This document shows positions 1 through 9,423 of a stretch of DNA of 20,110 nt, piece after piece (the stretch's first letter is position 1; each line of letters opens with the position of its first letter). Source of the stretch: Nitrospira sp. (GTDB lineage Bacteria; Nitrospirota; Nitrospiria; Nitrospirales; Nitrospiraceae); NCBI GenBank assembly GCA_024998705.1, contig JACOEF010000420.1:1-20110 (forward strand). The letters run 5' to 3'. The translations under genes and the position numbers were made by a program. A model generated the notes under the pieces. That model did not search any database. It was not told the origin of the DNA and was given only the letters and a program-made list of their open reading frames with translations.

Positions 1-1
1 A

Positions 2-733
2 CGCTCGTTTCTGAAAACATCGACCGCGCTGTGGGGCACGGAGCAGGACGCGACTCAGGCTTGGAAAGATTTGCACACCAACTATTTCGCCATCGGTAAA
101 TCCACTCCGGAAGCCGCCGCCAATACAAACGACGTCACAACCTTGATCCCCTTATTGTCCGATCTCCTTGAAGCGAAAGACCGTCAACTCTTGAACCACT
201 GCAGCCGCGTCAGCTTTTACGCTTCGCTCCTCGCCAACCAATTGAATCTCCCCCTTCCCGAACAGAAAGCACTCGCGCTGGGGGCATTCCTCCACGACAT
301 CGGAAGGATCTGTCTTCCCAACTATAAGTATGCACCGGATGATGAGGATGGGATTAAGAGCGGCGCCCTCGCCAAGGAACATTCCGAAGCTGGAGCGCGG
401 ATGCTGCTGCCACTCGGATTTCAGGCTGAGGTCGGACAGATCGTTGCCTATCACCACGAACGGTTCGACGGATTGGGCAACCCCCACGGGCTTGAGGGCG
501 AAGGCATTCCACTCCTGGCGCGCATCGTCGCCATCGCCCAAGTCTTCGACAATTTGACGGTCGATATGCCGGGGCACGTACCGATGTCCATCGACGACGC
601 CATCCGCAAGATCGTCCTTCAAGCGGAGACCCGCTTCGATCCGAGACTGACCGAGCTGTTTGCGCAGGTGGTGCGGGAATGCAAGTCTTCCCTGCCGGCT
701 CTCGCCATCGCGAAAACCTCGCCGGCAAGTTAA
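2..733 (+). CDS. HD-GYP domain protein, 5' end outside window
   Basis: This is the C-terminal part of an HD-GYP-type phosphohydrolase; characterised members degrade cyclic di-GMP. The frame is open to the first bases of the window, so the true start lies upstream, and the TTG at 71 is only an internal codon. Numbering from that TTG, the metal-binding HD pair is at residues 75-76 (FLHDIGRI), a conserved EHSEAGA at 103-109, HHE at 128-130, and the loop RFDGLGNP at 131-138. The family hallmark GYP therefore reads GNP. The helix LLARIVAIAQVFDNLT that follows is typical of the family. Any N-terminal sensor or receiver domain is not visible. The stop TAA at 731-733 interlocks with the recN stop on the other strand through a shared TTAA. 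Family assignment is secure; activity is inferred. Confidence 0.85.
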   Translation, partial: RSFLKTSTALWGTEQDATQAWKDLHTNYFAIGKSTPEAAANTNDVTTLIPLLSDLLEAKDRQLLNHCSRVSFYASLLANQLNLPLPEQKALALGAFLHDIGRICLPNYKYAPDDEDGIKSGALAKEHSEAGARMLLPLGFQAEVGQIVAYHHERFDGLGNPHGLEGEGIPLLARIVAIAQVFDNLTVDMPGHVPMSIDDAIRKIVLQAETRFDPRLTELFAQVVRECKSSLPALAIAKTSPAS

Positions 734-2426
734 TCCGACCGCGTACGCCGCTCCTTCGCCCCGCCGATCATTTCAGCCGCCGCCGCACGCGCGCTCTTGG
801 TCACCGTGACTCCGGCTAACATCCGGGCGACTTCCTCTTCGCGTTCGCGCTCCGTCAGCAGCCTGACCTGCGTGACGGTGCGCTGCTGTCGCACCTGCTT
901 CTCGACCAGATAATGCGCATGGGCCTGGACCCGACCTGCGGAAGATGCGTCACGCACAACACTTGGTGATGCCGACTCAGGTCACGAAGACGCGTTCCCA
1001 TCACCTCAGCCACCGCTCCACCGACACCGGCGTCGACTTCATCAAAAATGAGCACGGGCACCCGATCACTCTCGGCCAACACGGTTTTCAAGGCCAACAT
1101 GACACGGGACAGTTCTCCACCGGAGGCGACCTTCGCGAGCGGCTTGAGCGGCTCACCAGGATTCGCCGAAAAAACAAACTCCACGGAGTCTTGTCCCGTC
1201 TGGCCATAGGTCGTGGTGCCGGTCAACGGAACGACCTCCACGCCGAAGCGCGTGCGCTCCATACGAAGCGCACTCAATTCTTTTGTCACCTGCATCATCA
1301 GCTTCTTTGCCGCCTCGCCTCGCTTACGCGAGAGACGTCCGGCCAGCTCACCGACACGCCTCGCCCCATCTTCGACAGCACGCGCCAGATCCTCCAGCTG
1401 GGTCTCTGCCGTATCCAGTTGGGCGAGCTGGATCCGCAGAGACTCGTGCAACGCCAGCATCGCATCCACGGAGCCGCCGTATTTCTTACTGAGCCGATGC
1501 AAGCGATCCAACCGCTGCTCGATCTCCATCAATCGAGCCGGATTGGCCTCAACTTGATCGCGATAGTGCCGGACCTGATCTGCCAGATCTCGCAAGGGCA
1601 CAACCGCCTCGTCCACCACTCGCATCCATTCAACCGCAGTCGGGTCGATCGTCTCCATCCTCGCGAGCAGTTTGCGCGCGGATGCCAGCAGGCTCAGTAC
1701 GCCCTGATCACCCGCATACAATAACTGGTGGAGTTGATCGGACAGGACGCCCAGTTGCTGGCTATGCATCAGTCGCGGGCGCTCCTGCTCAAGCCGCGCC
1801 TCTTCCCCTGCCTCCACGGCGGCGTCGGCGAGCTCCTGAAATTGAAAGCGGAGAAGATCTTCCCGCTCCCGGCGCTGAACGATCTGAGCGCTCACCGTGG
1901 CCAGTTCGTCGACCCGTTCCTGCCACGCGCGATACGCCACCTGGTAGTCTTGACGCAAGGGATGCAGTCGGCCGAAGGCATCCAGAGACTCCAACTGAGC
2001 CGAGGATGAGAGCAACGACTGTTGTTCATGCTGTCCGTGCACATCCACCAACGCGCCGCCCAATTCTTCCAGCAGATGAACCGGACACAAGTTGCCGTTG
2101 AGGTAGGTGCGATTGCGCCCGGTGCGGGAGATCACGCGTCGGACGACGATATCCGTCTCACCGGGATGTGAGAACTCCTTGGACTGAAGCAATCGAAGAA
2201 TGGGATGATCGGGCGGCAACACAAACGCCGCTTCAAGATCGGCCTCTTCGGCCTGGGCGCGGATTTGATCAGCGGAAGCGCGGCCCCCCACGAGAAGGGT
2301 CACCGCATCGATCAGGAGAGACTTACCGGCTCCGGTTTCACCCGTTAACACGATGAAGCCGGAGCCGAAACGAACGGCCAGCTGCTCAATCACGCCGAAA
2401 TTCGAGATGCGCAGCTCGGTCAGCAT
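730..2426 (-). CDS. recN: DNA repair protein RecN, frameshifted near the C-terminus
   Basis: RecN is an SMC-like ATPase acting in double-strand break repair. The ATG at 2426 opens a frame with the Walker A motif GETGAGKS at residues 29-36, a long coiled-coil-prone middle, the ABC signature SGGELSRVMLALK and the Walker B VLIFDEVDAGVGG. After CVTHLPQVG the frame runs into about 24 unrelated residues and stops at 855. The adjacent frame, ending at 730, supplies the expected tail (VQAHAHYLVEKQV, then a glutamate-rich stretch ending in ARMLAGVTVTKSA). Restoring one base near 930-932 gives a single protein of about 565 residues, normal for RecN. Downstream of trxA with 18 nt between them, so probably cotranscribed from the trxA promoter. 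The Shine-Dalgarno is weak. As read, the product lacks the last part of the ATPase head. Confidence 0.93.
928..935 (-). other. 1-nt frameshift site in recN
   Basis: On the minus strand the codons CAG GTC are followed by GG and then GTC CAG GCC in the restored frame, so one base is missing from a G run (CCC at 930-932 on the plus strand). GGGG in place of GGG would give Q-V-G-V-Q-A-H-A-H and continuous homology. Loss of one base from a homopolymer is a common sequencing error and also a common natural slippage mutation. No obvious slippery heptamer plus stimulatory structure was seen. Confidence 0.85.
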
Positions 2427-2444
2427 GCCGCTGAATATCAGGCG

Positions 2445-2792
2445 CTAGGCAGCGCCGGAATGTTGCGCGAGCAACGAATCGATAATTTCTTTGAACTGGC
2501 GCTTCGGACGCGCGCCGACCAACCGCTCAACCGCTTGCCCGTTCTTGAAGAACAAAATCGTCGGAATGCTCATGACCTGATAACGACCGGCGATTTCAGG
2601 ATTTTCATCGGTATTGAGCTTACGGACCTTGACCTTACCGGCATATTCTTTTGCGAGTTCATCGACGATCGGCGCAACCATCTGACACGGTCCGCACCAG
2701 ACCGCCCAAAAATCCACCATCACTAATTCGGATGCCTTCATCACATCTTCATCCCATGTCGCATCAGTCGCTTTCAACGCATCGCCTGCCAC
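2445..2792 (-). CDS. trxA: Thioredoxin
   Basis: A 115-residue cytoplasmic thioredoxin, the reductant for ribonucleotide reductase, peroxiredoxins and other disulfide clients. The active site WCGPC sits in VDFWAVWCGPCQMVAPIVDEL at about residues 28-48, and the cis-proline loop MSIPTILFFKNG is present, giving the full single-domain fold. No signal peptide is seen. The start is GTG at 2790-2792, chosen because a strong AAGGAGG lies 5 nt upstream and the coding frame has no better start. The stop is TAG. A promoter lies at 2871-2898. recN follows 18 nt downstream, so trxA-recN looks like a two-gene unit. Confidence 0.95.
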   Translation of the reverse strand: MAGDALKATDATWDEDVMKASELVMVDFWAVWCGPCQMVAPIVDELAKEYAGKVKVRKLNTDENPEIAGRYQVMSIPTILFFKNGQAVERLVGARPKRQFKEIIDSLLAQHSGAA

Positions 2793-2870
2793 AGTGTCCT
2801 CCTTCGCTCAACCGACCTACTATGCCATCGTTCTCGATGTGCTGAAGCGGCTCCACACACCGTTGGTCAT

Positions 2871-2898
2871 CCTATAACATGATTTTGCAGAGAGTCAA
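2871..2898 (-). promoter_or_regulatory. Predicted sigma-70-type promoter for trxA-recN
   Basis: On the minus strand TTGACT (2893-2898; five of six matches to TTGACA) is followed after 16 nt by TATAGG (2871-2876), which is preceded by TG in the extended -10 position. It begins just after the stop codon of the TPR-like gene. The predicted start of transcription near 2864 gives a leader of about 70 nt before the trxA GTG. The prediction rests on sequence matching only. Confidence 0.5.
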
Positions 2899-2899
2899 A

Positions 2900-3439
2900 T
2901 CACGGCCGCTCCCACTGCCACTCAGGAGGAACACCGGACCACCAGTCAGCCGGTTTTGCCCGCCGCCAGGCCTCCTGCTCCTGCCAGAGCTGCTTCACCA
3001 CTGCCTCATCCAACCGCGCCGCCATCGCCGCGGTGACGTCAGACTGTCGCTGTACCGCCTGCTGAATCACTTCCTTTGCGATCCGTGCAAGCACATCCGG
3101 CGGATCGATCAGATCCTCACTCCGTCCAGTCGCGAGGTTCAGGTACAGCTGTTCCACTCGCACCCATTGATCGGTCGCCGAGAGGTGCTCAAGGTATCCA
3201 TCAAGGGCGTGATACACATAGGTGAGAAACACGTAGGTGCGAACCGAGGGACGATCTCGCACGGCCGCCTGGCAGGCCTCCACCGCCTGACGATAGTCCC
3301 CGGCCTTCAAAAACACCACCGCACGTTGAAGATGGGAGGGCGGCTCCTCCGCGAACAGGTGAGACGGAGCCAGGATCTGACTGGTCATCCAGCACAGCAG
3401 TCCGACCACTACGCAGAGCCAGAATCGCCTCATCCGCAT
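2900..3439 (-). CDS. Secreted TPR-like protein of unknown function
   Basis: A 179-residue protein with an N-terminal signal peptide: MRMRR, a hydrophobic stretch at residues 8-24, and a likely cleavage after LFA at residue 30. The mature part begins with a TPR-like helical pair (LQRAVVFLKAGDYRQAVEAC, about residues 37-56) followed by further helices, and it ends in a Trp/Pro-rich tail (ADWWSGVPPEWQWE). The start ATG at 3439 is chosen because AAGGAGG stands 7 nt upstream; the open frame extends to 3748 but that part looks non-coding. It probably acts in the periplasm as a scaffold or interaction protein. It lies between lptD and trxA on the same strand. I do not recognise a named family, and no enzymatic motif is visible. 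Confidence 0.75.
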   Translation of the reverse strand: MRMRRFWLCVVVGLLCWMTSQILAPSHLFAEEPPSHLQRAVVFLKAGDYRQAVEACQAAVRDRPSVRTYVFLTYVYHALDGYLEHLSATDQWVRVEQLYLNLATGRSEDLIDPPDVLARIAKEVIQQAVQRQSDVTAAMAARLDEAVVKQLWQEQEAWRRAKPADWWSGVPPEWQWERP

Positions 3440-3680
3440 GGGTCCGCCTCCTTCCCCCTCGTCTCCACAACAATCAGCGGTCCTTCCCCCGCAGGCAACC
3501 GGTCGACGAAACCCGGAATCATGCAGGCCGTCATCAGGCCGCTGAGACCCAATCCCGTCGGGCCTATTCACACCGAAAGCCGCCGCAAAACACGTGCGCT
3601 TCCCTTCGAAAGCGGAACGAGAACCGCCCCGCCGGATGAGAGGATCGGATGACGGAGCAGGTCGGCATGAATCGTCCGGA

Positions 3681-6164
3681 CTAATACCGACCCATCGGCA
3701 TCGATTGAATCGGCAGAGGATTCTGGGTTCGACCATAGGGCCCACCATGTTCGGCCCAAGGCAAGCCGCGATCTCCGACCAACAGAGGCCCCAGAATGGT
3801 GCGTGCCACGATCGTGCCGAAATTCTGCGTCCATCCGATCCCGGTCATGCTCAACATAAAGGAATAACTCTGGCGGTCCGGGAACTGCAGGTAGTACAGC
3901 CCGAGCGACCAGCACTTGCACGGGTTTTGATAGAGCGCGACCACATCGAATTCAGGGCTCCGGCCGCCTTTGACATCATAATAGCCTTTGGCCCCGACGC
4001 TCCACCCCCACGGCGTCCTGAATCCACCCCCGATCGTGGCGAACTGAATCTCTTTTGTCGGAGCATAGACCTCGTTAAACGAGACCGGATTCCAAATATC
4101 GCCGCGCCGGACGCGGTTGCCGTCCTGGCTGAATCGCTACCCGACCTCGAAATACCAATAGTTGGATTGCTGCAGGCGAAGATCGGTATTCCACTGGCTG
4201 AACGTCCCTCGGTAGGGATCGAGAAATGCATCGACCGTGAGATACGAATTCATCGGAGGCAGCATCTGCGAGGATGTCACGTTCTGCCCAAGCGCCTCGT
4301 TCACAGACGGAGGCCGGTAAAATTCCGGCGCAGTATTGCCGATCACAGCCCGCATCCAGAGATCGGACATCTTCCGCCCCTGCACGTCCACCATAGCCGG
4401 CTGCAGAGGTTGGGTCAGCGAGCCCAAGAACGGTAAGACTCCGGGAGTAAACTCGCGCGCACGCGTCTGCACCGCGCCCAGGTGGTAACTCTGTGCCACG
4501 GTGAGATCCAGCCAGTTGAACGATTGGCCATTGATCCGTTGTTCGAGCAGCTTGGTCCGGAGTGAATAGGTCAGCAGGTTCTTCTTCGGAATATCGTCGA
4601 CCTGATCGATCTGCGCGATCTGGGACTGGTTGCTGCCGGGGACGTATTCGTACATGACACTCGGCTCAATGGTGTGCAGAAAACTCCCGCCGTCCACTCC
4701 GGTATACCGGCGGCTCAGTCGCGACGACGCATCCATGGCCGCCCAAAAAGTCTCGCGGTGAAGCGGGCTCGCCTCCTGAATCCCGCGCGTGTAATACACT
4801 TCCTTGAACTTCACATGCGGCGTCAGACCGATCACGTGCCCGACATCGATCACATCAGTGGTGAGGCCCGGCATCAAATCCATGCGATTCACCGTGAACC
4901 CCTGTTCCCGATAGAAATTCACAAAATTACTGTCGAGGTTCATGAGCAGCGGCAGCCCGAACGCCGAGGTATTCGGCAACACGTAGCCGACCTCCGGAAG
5001 ACGCTGGAATGTATCGGGTCCTCCCGAATTCAACGGCTGGAGATACTGGCCCAGAAAATAGGCGCTGCCATACGGCAGACGTTGTGTGGCGAGCAATGTC
5101 GATTCACCGCTGGGCGACGCCCGCTGCGCCCCCGAATTGCTGAGCTGTTGGAGATACTCCCGATCCGACACGAACGACGCCTGCCCTCGCACCAGGAGCG
5201 TGTCCGTCACCTGTTGCACATGCTGGCCGCTGATGATGCCTCGCAAACGCCGCTCGCCGCCACCGGCCTGGTCGACACCCGACACATTCGGCAACTGAGT
5301 CTGCTGGAGGACGCTCGCGAACCACTGCCCGCTCGAACGCCGATTCAGGTAATACCGATAGGTAAAATCGCTGCCGTATCCCAGGTTGGAATAATACGAC
5401 GGCGCGATCGTCAGATCCTGGCTGGGGTTGATCGCCCAGAAATAGCCCTGCTGGTAGTGCAGCCCGAACCGGTTGTCATACCCCGGCGTCGGGATGAGGA
5501 ACCCGCTTTGACGGGTCGTGAGAGGATAGGTCAGCGTCGGCACGGGAATGATCGGCGTATCACGCATGCAGAGCCAGGCCCGCTTCAGCCCGATACTCTC
5601 ACCCGTGTTCACGTCGCGATCGTCGAACTTGAAGCGCCAGGCCGGCACTTCGCCGTCCCTGGCGTCGCAATTGGTAAACGTGCCGTCCTTGATCCGGTAG
5701 TGATCTTCGGACAGCCGCCGGATGCTCCGTCCGGTGAAAAACGAATTGCTCGGCCGGATATACATCGATCCATGGGCCACGACTCCGGCTTCGGTATTCA
5801 CATTCAATTCCAGCCGCTCTGAGGTCAGCTCGGAACTCGAGTCGGAGAAATGCACATGTCCGGTCGCCACTAACGTACCGGGCAGCGAATTGATGGTGAC
5901 ATGATCGGCAGTGAGCCGAAGCGACCCTTGCGTCACCACCACCGACCCGTCCGCCTCGTAGACCTCCTGCTCTTGCAGATGGTCGTTGCGTTCGGCTGTG
6001 ACGGTGAGGGGTTGGTTGGCCGGCGAGGCGGTGGTCACCGTTGACTCCGCCCGGGCAGATCCGACGAGCAGGCACAGGCTGAGGAGGAGCGTAAGCAGAA
6101 CAACCGGGAACGGACAACCAGTCGCCCGCCGCCGTATGGGAGCCGAGTAGCAGTCTGGCCCCAT
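3681..6164 (-). CDS. lptD: LPS-assembly protein LptD, interrupted by an in-frame TAG
   Basis: LptD is the outer-membrane beta-barrel that, with LptE, inserts lipopolysaccharide into the outer leaflet. A signal peptide (RRR, then a leucine-rich core) ends at about residue 39 (ARA). An OstA/LptA-like beta-jellyroll follows (about residues 45-140, with YEADGSVVVTQG), then the barrel, including PTLTYPLTTRQSGFLIPTPG. Codon 676 is TAG (4137-4139). The same frame then continues for 151 residues with typical barrel sequence, including Cys749 and Cys751, where E. coli LptD has the cysteine pair that forms its essential disulfides. The stop at 3681-3683 gives a normal total of about 827 codons. The ATG at 6164 follows the folC stop as TGA-G-ATG; a GTG at 6173 is the alternative start. 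Without readthrough the product would lack the last strands and this Cys pair. Confidence 0.9.
4137..4139 (-). other. In-frame amber codon inside lptD
   Basis: The minus strand reads GAG GTC GGG TAG CGA TTC AGC. The frame upstream (ending SNYWYFEVG) and downstream (beginning RFSQDGNRV) is the same one, and both sides are LptD-like. The codon could derive by one change from CAG (Gln) or TAC/TAT (Tyr). The base after the stop is C, a context known to favour readthrough in several systems. Error, mutation and readthrough cannot be separated from sequence alone. Confidence 0.9.
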
Positions 6165-6165
6165 C

Positions 6166-7461
6166 TCAACCACGAACAGGTGAGAGGGAACACCCTCGGA
6201 GAAGGGCCTTGATCTCGCCGACCAGCATCAAGGAACCCGTGACACAAATCAGATCGGACGGCGTGGTGGATCGCTTGGCCAAGGCCAGCGCATCGGCAGG
6301 GGTGGCCGCCACCAGGGCCGACGGCGCACAGTCGTGCAGAAGCGTTTGCAATTCCAAACCGGTGGAGGCACGCGGCAGATCCGCCTGTGTCAGGATCAAC
6401 GTATCCACCTGCGGCAACAACGGCGCAAGGAACGCACGCGGATGTTTGTCGCGCATCATCCCCACAATCAGGCTGACCCGCGCTCCGGGCCTGCCACGCC
6501 GCCAATCGGCGAGATACTCAGCCAACACAGCCGCAGCAGCGGGATTGTGCGCCCCGTCCACCATGATTGTCGGCGACTCGCCGACCATGTCCAAACGGCC
6601 TTCCCAAGCGACATGCTGCAATCCACTCCGCACCGCCGTTTCAGGCACGACGAACCCGCGCTCGCGGGCCAGTTCGATCAAGGCGAGGGCGCAGGCGATA
6701 TTGTCCAATTGAAACCGTCCTTGCAACGGGCAGGACAGGTGATCGTACGTTGCCACCATTCCTGCATACCGGCAATCGGCCGTTGATGGACCGTCGCACT
6801 GAAACTCGCGCTCGAAACAATACACGGGAGCATCCACCTCCGACGCGCGCTGTTCAATGACCCGGCGAGCCGAGGACTCGATACGACCGAGCACAACCGG
6901 CACGGCAGCTTTGACGATACCCGCCTTCTCAAACGCGATCGCCTCCAGCGTGGACCCGAGATACGCCTCGTGGTCCAGACCGATCGTCGTAATGGCGCAG
7001 GCCAGCGGCTCCACGACGTTGGTGGCGTCGAACCGTCCGCCCAGCCCGACCTCAAGCACCGCCACCTCCACCCGGCATTCCGCAAAATAATGGAACGCCA
7101 ACGCCGTCGTGAACTCAAAAAACGTGGGGGCAAGATCGGGCGCGGCGACACCGCGCAAGGTATCGACCAGTCTGCCGACCGTCTCCTCCGAAACCATCAC
7201 GCCGTTGACCCGGATGCGCTCGCGGAAGTCGATCAGATGCGGAGACGTATAGAGGCCGACTCGATACCCGGCGGCCTGCAACATCGCAGCGGTCATCGCC
7301 GCAGTGGAACCTTTTCCGTTGGTCCCTCCGATGTGGAGCACCGGGTAACGACGATGCGGCTCCCCCACCCTGGTGAGCAGGGTGCGAATCGTCTCCAGCC
7401 CCAGCTTGATGCCGTGCTGCTGCAGGCCGTACAGAAATTGAACGGTGGCGGAATAGGTCAT
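6166..7461 (-). CDS. folC: Bifunctional folylpolyglutamate/dihydrofolate synthase
   Basis: This Mur-ligase-family enzyme adds L-glutamate to dihydropteroate and/or to folates in the cytoplasm using ATP. The N-terminus YSATVQFLYGLQQHGIKLGL is the usual FolC opening, and the P-loop GTNGKGS is at residues 46-52. The family blocks FFEFTTALAFHYFA, LEVGLGGRFDATNVV and DHEAYLGSTLEAIAFEKAGI follow, with the C-terminal ligase domain (VDGAHNPAA, VGMMRDKHP). Length is 431 residues, normal. The start ATG at 7461 is set by where homology begins; the Shine-Dalgarno is weak and the frame continues upstream without family resemblance. It lies 114 nt after accD and is joined to lptD through TGA-G-ATG. The accD-folC order is also seen in other bacteria. 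Confidence 0.95.
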   Translation of the reverse strand: MTYSATVQFLYGLQQHGIKLGLETIRTLLTRVGEPHRRYPVLHIGGTNGKGSTAAMTAAMLQAAGYRVGLYTSPHLIDFRERIRVNGVMVSEETVGRLVDTLRGVAAPDLAPTFFEFTTALAFHYFAECRVEVAVLEVGLGGRFDATNVVEPLACAITTIGLDHEAYLGSTLEAIAFEKAGIVKAAVPVVLGRIESSARRVIEQRASEVDAPVYCFEREFQCDGPSTADCRYAGMVATYDHLSCPLQGRFQLDNIACALALIELARERGFVVPETAVRSGLQHVAWEGRLDMVGESPTIMVDGAHNPAAAAVLAEYLADWRRGRPGARVSLIVGMMRDKHPRAFLAPLLPQVDTLILTQADLPRASTGLELQTLLHDCAPSALVAATPADALALAKRSTTPSDLICVTGSLMLVGEIKALLRGCSLSPVRG

Positions 7462-7575
7462 CGTGGTTATTCGCGAGAGTTTGCCTGCACTAGAAGGCCG
7501 TAGGAACATCCACTTCTGCACCGGACACGACAACCAACTCTCATGGCAGCGTGGAATCGGACTGTCCGCAGCCTG

Positions 7576-8412
7576 CTAAAAATGCCCGACCAGCGTGCTC
7601 ACCGCTTCTTTCAGTTGCTTGCGTTCGACGATCATGTCGATCATCCCATGATCCAGCAAGAACTCGGCTCGCTGAAACTGATCCGGCAATTGCTGCTTGA
7701 TGGTTTGCTCGATGACGCGTGGACCGGCAACCCCGATCAGGGCCTTCGGTTCGGCGATAATGACGTCCCCCAGCATGGCAATGCTCGCGGTCACTCCGCC
7801 GAACGTCGGATCGGCCAGGATAGAGATAAACGGAACCTTGGCCTCTCCCAACTTCGCCACGGCCGCAGAGGTTTTTGCCATCTGCATGAGCGACAGAATG
7901 CCCTCCTGCATGCGGGCTCCGCCAGAAGCCGTCACGAGGATCAACGGCATGCGCCCGTCCAGCGCCCGATCGACGGCACGACAGATTTTTTCGCCGACCA
8001 CCGAGCCCATACTACCGCCCATGAACCCGAAGTCAAAGACGCAGAGCGCGACCTTCCGCCCGTTGATGGCCCCCTGGCCGATGACCATGGCGTCCTTGCG
8101 GCCGGTCTTCTCCTGCTGCGCTTTGATCCGGTCCTTGTACGTCCGCGTATCCTGAAACTGCAGCGGGTCCTGCGGCTCCAACTCGGCGTCCCACTCCTTG
8201 AAGGTCCCGAGGTCGACCAGCAGATTGATGCGTTCAATCACCGAAATGGGAAAGTGATAGTCACACTTCGGACAGACCTTGTTGTTCCGGTCCACCTCCT
8301 TGCGATACACGATCTCCCGGCAATGATTACACTTCAGCCACATCCCCTCCGCCACTTTGGAGCGTTTGGGAGGCTCGGCCTCCTCGGTTTTGCCTTTTTT
8401 AAACCATGCCAT
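7576..8412 (-). CDS. accD: Acetyl-CoA carboxylase carboxyltransferase subunit beta
   Basis: AccD is the beta subunit of the carboxyltransferase that, with AccA, moves CO2 from biotin to acetyl-CoA to make malonyl-CoA for fatty acid synthesis. The N-terminal zinc ribbon has Cys28, Cys31, Cys47 and Cys50. The crotonase-like core shows [54 protein letters not shown] and [11 protein letters not shown]. Length is 278 residues, slightly shorter than the E. coli protein at the C-terminus but common in other phyla. The ATG at 8412 has AGGTGAG a few bases upstream. The gene follows the MBL-fold gene by 10 nt and precedes folC, all on the minus strand, which suggests cotranscription. accA is not in the window. 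Confidence 0.97.
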   Translation of the reverse strand: MAWFKKGKTEEAEPPKRSKVAEGMWLKCNHCREIVYRKEVDRNNKVCPKCDYHFPISVIERINLLVDLGTFKEWDAELEPQDPLQFQDTRTYKDRIKAQQEKTGRKDAMVIGQGAINGRKVALCVFDFGFMGGSMGSVVGEKICRAVDRALDGRMPLILVTASGGARMQEGILSLMQMAKTSAAVAKLGEAKVPFISILADPTFGGVTASIAMLGDVIIAEPKALIGVAGPRVIEQTIKQQLPDQFQRAEFLLDHGMIDMIVERKQLKEAVSTLVGHF

Positions 8413-8422
8413 CTGTGCTCAC

Positions 8423-9211
8423 CTATAGTACAAGGGTTTGGCCCTCTTCGAGCGCGGTCAAATGAGGAAGCCCCAATTGCCCGAGCTCCTGCCGAATCTG
8501 TTCGCGAAACCGCGGTTTGAGATGGTAGGCATAGACCGGCACCTCCGGGCGCGCCATCTTGGCAAATTCCTGTGCCAGCAACACCGGAGTCAGATGTTTA
8601 GCCACACGCGCCAGCTCATCCATCGCGTTGGGAAACGAACTCTCGATAAACGCAGCCCGCAACCCGGTCACACCTTTCGCCGTCTGCCAGAGCGTATCCG
8701 TTTGATAGGTATCGCCGCTATAGAGCACGGTGCGTGCCCCTTCACGAAGAAAGAATCCCACGGTCGGCACAACATGGTTGACGCGAATCGGCGTCACGCC
8801 CAACCCGAACAGCAGATCTTCTCGTCCCGCCTGCAGTTCATAGGGCACGAAGACGGGCCTGGCGGGATCGGGCAACCGGAAGAAATCAGGATACACCGTT
8901 CCATTAAAAATATGCGTACGGAGCCCATCCAACACTTCAGGCATGGCTGCGATGACCACCGGCTCCTCGATCTCGCCGACCAGGTTATCCGCCAGCGTCG
9001 GCAATTCTCGAATATGGTCGAAGTGCAGATGGGTCAGCAAGACCACCCGGATTCGCCGCTGCTCCTCGAGAAACAGGCGCGACCCAATGGTGCCGGCATC
9101 GACCAGCAGCTGGTCATTAACCAGAAAGCCGCAGGTGCCGCACTGGATCGGACCGTTTGCCCCTGGAACCAACTGCCCGGACCCATGGCAGCCCAGCACG
9201 CGGACATTCAT
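8423..9211 (-). CDS. MBL-fold metallo-hydrolase, class II cyclic-nucleotide phosphodiesterase-like
   Basis: A 262-residue soluble metallo-beta-lactamase-fold protein. The metal-binding HxHxDH motif is at residues 61-66 (LLTHLHFDHIREL), preceded by LLVDAGT (residues 35-41). Later come NHVVPTVGFFL, VLYSGDT and a C-terminal YAYHLKPRF with a likely metal-ligand His. The THLHFDHI form and overall layout resemble the PDEase II (CpdP) / RNase Z branch more than glyoxalase II or beta-lactamases. Substrate is not determinable from sequence; cAMP hydrolysis is a reasonable guess only. The ATG at 9211 begins the homology. The 212 nt upstream hold no gene; TATTAT (9291-9296, minus) is a weak possible -10. 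It sits 10 nt before accD. Confidence 0.8.
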   Translation of the reverse strand: MNVRVLGCHGSGQLVPGANGPIQCGTCGFLVNDQLLVDAGTIGSRLFLEEQRRIRVVLLTHLHFDHIRELPTLADNLVGEIEEPVVIAAMPEVLDGLRTHIFNGTVYPDFFRLPDPARPVFVPYELQAGREDLLFGLGVTPIRVNHVVPTVGFFLREGARTVLYSGDTYQTDTLWQTAKGVTGLRAAFIESSFPNAMDELARVAKHLTPVLLAQEFAKMARPEVPVYAYHLKPRFREQIRQELGQLGLPHLTALEEGQTLVL

Positions 9212-9423
9212 AGCCGTGGATTCCCGGAACGTCCCTCGAACCCCGGCGCTCCCTCAGACGCTTGTGGTTGAGTCCTCCGCACTGCGAGGCATAATAACAC
9301 ACCTCTCTAAAAGGCGCACACAGATTTGCACGGCCGGCTCTGCTTCCAGCACGGTCCTCTTGGAGGAAATACCATTCAAACCGTTCGCGAATGCGATAGA
9401 ACCATGACGGGCACAAATCCTGG

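Noticed and set aside
945..1724. 259-codon plus-strand frame opposite recN
   Set aside because: Antisense to a gene with clear RecN motifs; composition is that of a shadow frame.
3440..3748. N-terminal extension of the TPR-like protein to 282 residues
   Set aside because: The extra 103 residues look non-coding, and a strong AAGGAGG with good spacing and a signal peptide support the start at 3439.
4674..5822. 382-codon plus-strand frame opposite lptD
   Set aside because: Antisense to convincing LptD sequence, with low-complexity composition and no motifs.
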